From positions 1 through 21,872 of IMG/VR virus record IMGVR_UViG_3300046009_005103: 21,872 bases of DNA; one strand, written 5' to 3'. This document shows positions 17,288 to 21,872 of the stretch, one piece after another. This stretch comes from a virus. Made by a program: the position numbers and the translations under genes. How positions within the stretch are numbered: the first letter of the stretch is position 1; each line of letters begins with the position of its first letter. The notes beneath the pieces are model-generated. The model ran no database searches and was not told the DNA's origin. It worked only from the letters and a program-made list of their open reading frames with translations.

Positions 17288-20160
17288 TATTTTTCTCCTG
17301 TTATTAAGGTGACTGCGCCAGCAGCAGTGCGTGGAAGAATTCTACCATATTCTATAGCGGCAGAGGGAATTGCGTATTCCTCAGCTTTTTGAGCGCGTTC
17401 TAGCGCAGTAGCAAACGCTTCTGACGACATCAATTCTTTAGAAATTTTATCTGCAAGTTTAGCGTCTGCTGATTTTAATAAAGAAGTGTGAATCCATTTA
17501 ACTAACGAAAAGCCTTCAGTTAACGAGAAAGGTAACGTCGGCGTAGCTTCAGACGCCATTTTAATTGTTCCTTCTTTTGCTTTACGTCCGCTAGATGCCA
17601 ATTCAGCAAATTTCCGCTGGTCATTAAGCGTAGCCAATATGTCCTCTACTGCACGTTTAACTTGAGGTTTATCCGCAGTCAAGTTGTCTAACGCTTGCGC
17701 GGTGTCGTATGGGTGCGCAGGTGCTTCTTTTTTAACTTTTTCAATCATTGATTGAACGTGCGCGGTTTCCTTAAAGTCAGCCAATTTAGCTGCGCCTTCT
17801 TCTTTACCGTAAGTCGCTTTTAGTGCTACCGCGATACGCGAGTTATCTAGTGCTTTAGCTGTCTTAGCACCTGCATTTTCAACGCCTGCTGTGATAGGTT
17901 CAAACGCATTACTAATGATTTGCTTTGCCAATTCAGGCTTTGCTTCAGGCGTCAGCTTGTGCAGTATGCGCCCCATTACGCGAGCGTCAGCGTTAACCGC
18001 TACTTTAGCTAAATTTTCCGCATCAGTTGCGCCACTTAAATCTTTGGTTGATTTGCCAATAATGCGCTGTTGGTTTGCAACCGATTCATCTACTACTTTA
18101 GGGATTGCTTTAACTTGTTCGCCAAGCGCAGCTTGACTTCCTTCAACCTGTTTCATGCCGCGCATAATTTCAACAAGTCTATTTTGAATACCAAGACCCG
18201 TAGAATCTAACGTTGCCAACGCTTCACGATTATCTTTTAAAAATTTTTCAGGTGATTTACCTCCCTGCACAACTTCATTGTTAAACTTACCTTCAACGCC
18301 GGTTTTAATCGCTTGCATTGCTTCTGGGTCGTTACCAAACGCCCGCATATAGTCAGTTGCATGGTCAGGGTGAAGAAACTTATCGGCTACCTCAGAAGGG
18401 TTAATTTGAGGTCGAGCAAGTGTATTCTCACGCGTTAGCTTATCTACCATACCTTCACGATACGGCTGCGCCACTGTTGTTCTATAAAGCTCATTGGCTT
18501 TATTAAACATAGCTTTCGCTTCTTCTGGCGCGTGTTGAGCTATAGACGCGTCAATACCTTCTTTTAACTTATATAAATTAGCGCGTGTCAGATTAGCGCT
18601 AGTGTCAGAATTTCCTTCGATACTTCTAATATCTTCTAACACGGCAGACCGTAAAGCATGAATATCTTGTAGCGTTCCACCATAAGGTAAATCCGCCGAT
18701 ACGGGCTTCATTGGCCTACCTTTAGCGTCTAATAGTATCGGCGCTTCACTCTCTTTAGCTTTAAACACGTCTAAGGCTTCGTGAACTTTAGGTGCAATTT
18801 TAGGGTCAATAGCAGTAGAAACTTTATTTTTAATCTTTTCTGCTTTATCAAGTAAAGGTTGAAAGCTAAAAGGGGCAGGCGCTAAATCGTAAGCCTGTTG
18901 ATATAGCGGGCTTACCGCCGCTTTAGCTTGGCTTTCAAGCGCTTCTTTGCGCCCTATAATAGCTTCGCCAAGCGGACGTTGCGCAGGTTGTGCAACGCTT
19001 CCTTCTAACGCTTGTTTTTGCTGCTGTATTACCCCTTGCTGTGTTTCTGCCTGCCGTAATAGCTCTGCTGTACGCGTCGCTTTAGCGTCTTCAAGAGCGC
19101 CTTTTTGTGCAATTTGTGCATCTCGCACGTTCTGATATGGCGCGTTAACGCTAACTCCACTAACAGGCATTTCACCTTGATGAATAGCGTTAAGCGAGCT
19201 TTGCGCTTGATTTACTTTTGACGCCAACGCTTCAGCTTCAGCAGCACGTTTAACGCCCCACTCTTTAGGGAATTGTTCTTCAGACGTTTTAATAGACCCC
19301 GCCAATTCAGGAGAATCCATTTTTACCGCTAATTGTTCGGGGGTAAGACCTCCGCTTCGTAATTGCTCAACCATGCCGGGTATATTTTCCGCGCCACCTG
19401 CAATATCACGCATTTTTCTACTTGCCATGGCTTCACGCCCGCGCTCAAACACTGGCTCGACAATTCGATACCCTAGTTTAGCGGCAGGGTTGATAATAGA
19501 TGTCGCTGCGCTTACGCCGCCACCTACCGCAGCTCCAGTAAACCCTCCATCTTCTTCAGGCGCTATTAATTGCCCTGTAAGTCCGCCAACGCCTGCCCCT
19601 GCGGTAGCCTTAGTAAGTAAATTTTTGGCAAACCCTTTTGCTTCGCCAGTGCTTAAACCGCCAGATTTTAACGCTTCAACAATGCGCTCAGGCGCTTTAG
19701 CTACCTTTGCAACGCTTCCTAACGCGCCGCCAATAGGATATGTTGCAGCTGCCTCGCCCCCAAATTTACCAATTCCATACGCGTCGCTTTCAGGCTTAAC
19801 GCCTAAATCCGCCAACTTTTGCTGAACTGCCGCTTTGTACTCCGTTGCTTTGTCAGACGGCACTGCTTGAACTAAATTAGCCGCGTTAATAGCCGTATTT
19901 GCTACCCCTCCTGCAACGCCTCCAGCTAAATTTTGTGCCTCTTGAGCATAAGTATCTACAGGATGCTCCATAAACCGTTTAAGCATTGACGGCGCTTCTT
20001 TAGGCGCTTCCGCAGCGCGGCCGCCATCAAGCGCCGTGACAGAACGATTAGATTCTTTTTGTGCCCGCTCAATTACCGCATCAGGCGTTATGTCGTCAGG
20101 TGCGCCTTTATATTGAATTTGAGAACCGTCATCTAACGTTACCGTTATATCTCTAGCCAT
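17287..20160 (-). CDS. Large virion-associated protein, possible DNA-ejection or internal protein
   Basis: A 957-aa protein. It begins ITVTLDDGSQIQYKGAPDDI then TPDAVIERAQKE, a small domain seen at the N terminus of large phage virion proteins. Gly/Ala-rich hydrophobic segments follow at about 75-110 (NLAGGVAGGVANTAINAANL) and 140-225 (AAATYPIGGALGSVAKVAKA, AVGGGVSAATSIINPAAKLG), which could insert in membranes. From about residue 300 to 900 it is mostly helical and coiled coil, with Gln/Ala-rich stretches. No catalytic motif such as a lytic transglycosylase was found. It lies between another large virion-type gene and the tail fibre, consistent with an internal or pilot protein in a short-tailed phage. 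The role is inferred. Confidence 0.6.
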   Translation of the reverse strand: MARDITVTLDDGSQIQYKGAPDDITPDAVIERAQKESNRSVTALDGGRAAEAPKEAPSMLKRFMEHPVDTYAQEAQNLAGGVAGGVANTAINAANLVQAVPSDKATEYKAAVQQKLADLGVKPESDAYGIGKFGGEAAATYPIGGALGSVAKVAKAPERIVEALKSGGLSTGEAKGFAKNLLTKATAGAGVGGLTGQLIAPEEDGGFTGAAVGGGVSAATSIINPAAKLGYRIVEPVFERGREAMASRKMRDIAGGAENIPGMVEQLRSGGLTPEQLAVKMDSPELAGSIKTSEEQFPKEWGVKRAAEAEALASKVNQAQSSLNAIHQGEMPVSGVSVNAPYQNVRDAQIAQKGALEDAKATRTAELLRQAETQQGVIQQQKQALEGSVAQPAQRPLGEAIIGRKEALESQAKAAVSPLYQQAYDLAPAPFSFQPLLDKAEKIKNKVSTAIDPKIAPKVHEALDVFKAKESEAPILLDAKGRPMKPVSADLPYGGTLQDIHALRSAVLEDIRSIEGNSDTSANLTRANLYKLKEGIDASIAQHAPEEAKAMFNKANELYRTTVAQPYREGMVDKLTRENTLARPQINPSEVADKFLHPDHATDYMRAFGNDPEAMQAIKTGVEGKFNNEVVQGGKSPEKFLKDNREALATLDSTGLGIQNRLVEIMRGMKQVEGSQAALGEQVKAIPKVVDESVANQQRIIGKSTKDLSGATDAENLAKVAVNADARVMGRILHKLTPEAKPELAKQIISNAFEPITAGVENAGAKTAKALDNSRIAVALKATYGKEEGAAKLADFKETAHVQSMIEKVKKEAPAHPYDTAQALDNLTADKPQVKRAVEDILATLNDQRKFAELASSGRKAKEGTIKMASEATPTLPFSLTEGFSLVKWIHTSLLKSADAKLADKISKELMSSEAFATALERAQKAEEYAIPSAAIEYGRILPRTAAGAVTLITGEK

Positions 20161-20165
20161 TTACA

Positions 20166-21665
20166 TCACCAATTGACAATAACAGGCTGTTTAGGCGCTG
20201 CGGGTTGACTAACAGGCTGTTGAACAGGTTGTTGAACAGGTTGTTGAACAGGTTGTTGAACAGGTTGTTGAGGATTAGCAAGTCGAGCGCTAATGTCGGC
20301 AGTGCCTGTTTTAAAACTTTCAAGTCTGTTATCAGCTTCTCGTCGTAAAGTTTCAATAGCTTTTCTATATGTTTCAGGGCTGTCGGCAGTGCTTAACATT
20401 TCACGAGCGTGTTTAGCCGCTGCAACAGATACGGCTGAAGACCCCGTGCTGCCGGACATAATTTTAGCATACTCATTAACGGCAGTTTCGGTAGCGTTTT
20501 TAAACGATTTTAATTCAGGGTTTTGGACACCGCTTGATTGCCATGACTGAATAAGTTGATTAGCTATTGGAGATTTAGTCCGCGCAACGGTATCGCTAAA
20601 TTCAAGTGCCATTTGAGCATTTTTATCAAACGTATCACTAAAGTTTTTAGCGGCTTCAAATTGTTTAGTCTGCGCCCCTAATGCTGACGTGCCAGCTTTA
20701 GAGGTAGCGCTTCCGCTTACAATAGCATTAACATCGCCGCCATTTTTAGCTAGCCACTCTTGGTAACGAAGTTGAGTTTTGGCAGGGATTCTAGGGTTCA
20801 TTCCGGCTTGTTGCCCTTTATAAAGTTGCCCAAAAGAAGCATTTTCTGAATCCGTAAACGATTTAGTTTCCCCGCCCAATGCCCCGCCAGCAGAAGCATA
20901 AGGCTTGATTTCCCCTGTACGATGGTCAATGACGCCAACAGAACCGTCCGGCAATGACACCGAAGAATATGAAGGCGTACCGCCGCTATTTGGTGAAGGA
21001 ATCATGTGTATGTCCATGCGATTTTGCCGATTTAAATCGCCTTGTTCACCTTGAAAGTTAATGTTTTTGTCTTGTCGAGTATTTTTACCTTGCTCAGTTT
21101 GCGACAACATCCACCGTCTAAGGTCTGCGGTGTCTTGAGCGGCTATTCTTCGCGCTTCTCTATTAGCTTGATTATTGCCTATAGTTTGCGCCATAGCGCC
21201 AACTTCAGGATTAACAACTGACATTGCTAACGATTGACGGTCTATATCTTCAGGCGACACGCCTTTAGCTACATTTTGCGCCATAGGCTGTGCAGGAACT
21301 GATTGAGGTTGGTCGCCTCCTGTAACAAAAGCAGAAGTTTTATCCCACCAAGATGGTTTTTGCTCTGGCGTCCCAGCCTGCAACGCCATTTCTGGCGGCG
21401 CTTCCATCCCCATAGAATTTAACCCCCTAATAGTGGCTGCTGTTTTTTCACGCTCTGCCTTGTCCAAATCTTCTCTAGCGCCGCTTTCTTGATACGCGCC
21501 AATGATATTTTGCAACGCGCCAAGCGCGGCTCCACCAGTATTAGGGACGTACCATCCGCTAACCATTTGACCAGCCGCAATATTATCGCCTTTTTCTTGT
21601 AACTTACGAGCTAAAGCAATTCTATCTTTAGCACCAAGCACTTTTTCATCGTATAAACTAGCCAT
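20166..21665 (-). CDS. Virion-associated protein with C-terminal QPVQ repeat tail
   Basis: A 499-aa protein starting MASLYDEKVLGAKDRIALAR. ATG 21665 is preceded by GGAGG and overlaps the preceding stop by 8 bp; upstream in-frame sequence is the shadow of the neighbouring gene. The N-terminal 70 residues are helical with a Gly/Ala patch (TGGAALGALQNIIGAY). A charged, Gln/Asn-rich middle follows, then a strand-type module (SYSSVSLPDGSVGVIDHRTG, about 230-250) and a long helical C-terminal part. The end is a low-complexity tail of five QP-type tetrapeptides followed by PAAPKQPVIVNW. No enzymatic motif is seen. Its position before the 957-aa protein suggests an internal or ejection-type virion protein. 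Confidence 0.6.
   Translation of the reverse strand: MASLYDEKVLGAKDRIALARKLQEKGDNIAAGQMVSGWYVPNTGGAALGALQNIIGAYQESGAREDLDKAEREKTAATIRGLNSMGMEAPPEMALQAGTPEQKPSWWDKTSAFVTGGDQPQSVPAQPMAQNVAKGVSPEDIDRQSLAMSVVNPEVGAMAQTIGNNQANREARRIAAQDTADLRRWMLSQTEQGKNTRQDKNINFQGEQGDLNRQNRMDIHMIPSPNSGGTPSYSSVSLPDGSVGVIDHRTGEIKPYASAGGALGGETKSFTDSENASFGQLYKGQQAGMNPRIPAKTQLRYQEWLAKNGGDVNAIVSGSATSKAGTSALGAQTKQFEAAKNFSDTFDKNAQMALEFSDTVARTKSPIANQLIQSWQSSGVQNPELKSFKNATETAVNEYAKIMSGSTGSSAVSVAAAKHAREMLSTADSPETYRKAIETLRREADNRLESFKTGTADISARLANPQQPVQQPVQQPVQQPVQQPVSQPAAPKQPVIVNW
20211..20270 (-). repeat. 12-bp coding minisatellite (QPVQ tail)
   Basis: Four perfect copies of AACAGGTTGTTG (20223-20270) follow one variant copy, AACAGGCTGTTG (20211-20222), on the plus strand. 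In the minus-strand gene they encode repeated Gln-Pro-Val-Gln units near the protein C terminus. The 12-bp length preserves the frame, so copy number can vary without harm. Confidence 0.9.
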
Positions 21666-21872
21666 TAGAGCCTCCAAATAGCCCATTCCACTTGTTCTGC
21701 AAACCTTTTGTAAAGTCGCCTTGGTCGGGTGTTTTTGCTTGTTGCGCAGCAAATTGAGGGTCAAACTTCCCAAACTCGTCAGCATACTGCTGCGCGTCGC
21801 TTTTGCCAGCTTCTTTAATGTTTTGGTAGCCTTTAGCAAGCATCTTACCATTCTCCATTATAGACTGCGCTG
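21658..21872 (-). CDS. 3' part of a gene continuing beyond the window
   Basis: The frame is open from the window edge and ends at 21658, giving at least 70 residues. The Met at 21858 has no ribosome binding site (upstream bases are GCAGTCTATA), so it is more likely internal. The visible C terminus (MENGKMLAKGYQNIKEAGKS, DAQQYADEFGKFDPQFAAQQ, FTKGLQNKWNGLFGGSNG) is Gln-rich, helical and ends in a Gly-rich tail, resembling small internal virion proteins. It overlaps the start of the 499-aa gene by 8 bp. Confidence 0.55.
   Translation of the reverse strand, partial: AQSIMENGKMLAKGYQNIKEAGKSDAQQYADEFGKFDPQFAAQQAKTPDQGDFTKGLQNKWNGLFGGSNG

Noticed and set aside
21665-21851. Upstream extension of the 499-aa gene to 21851
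   Set aside because: The added residues are basic low-complexity sequence read from the neighbouring gene in another frame. ATG 21665 has a strong GGAGG site and a normal N terminus.

Overview
The window looks like part of a tailed bacteriophage (Caudoviricetes), or a prophage or phage-plasmid of the same kind. The evidence is a family A DNA polymerase, a primase-helicase, a Cas4/RecB-like nuclease, a VRR-NUC nuclease, an SNF2 helicase and DUF3310 in compact operons, followed by a structural and lysis block with a tail fibre, large virion-type proteins, small membrane proteins and a GH24 endolysin. I see no integrase, terminase, capsid or portal gene, so lifestyle and morphology are undetermined. 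Shine-Dalgarno sites of AGGAG type, sigma-70-like promoters, ArdA and the endolysin type suggest a Gram-negative, probably proteobacterial, host. This is inference.

There are four blocks with alternating strands. (1) 1-466 is gene-free and packed with copies of a TGTAGGCAGT/ACTGCCTACA motif. It includes a perfect 28-bp inverted repeat around an AT-rich core, which is a candidate replication origin or operator array. It leads into a rightward operon (467-2253) with ardA and six small, mostly unrecognised genes, ending at two tandem intrinsic terminators. (2) 2254-2921 is a convergent intergenic region with tandem repeats, a strong palindrome and a leftward terminator. (3) 2922-9428 is the leftward replication operon: three small genes, a DUF2800-type nuclease, a putative ssDNA-binding protein, DNA polymerase and primase-helicase. 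(4) A compact divergent promoter region (9429-9510) separates it from the rightward operon 9511-14202. That operon has 17 tightly coupled genes, starting with VRR-NUC and ending with the SNF2 helicase and a 59-aa protein.

The block 14191-21872 is leftward: a partial gene at the window edge, two large virion-type proteins, a repeat-rich tail fibre, a small fibre-associated protein, a helical protein, three single-span membrane proteins and the endolysin. Its end overlaps the preceding rightward operon tail to tail.

The replication proteins form one functional set split over two divergent operons: primase-helicase, polymerase, ssDNA-binding candidate and DUF2800 nuclease on one side, VRR-NUC and SNF2 helicase on the other. 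The most unusual local feature is an intrinsic-terminator hairpin placed between the Shine-Dalgarno sequence and the start codon of the DNA polymerase gene. The left operon is the best candidate for undescribed anti-defence proteins.
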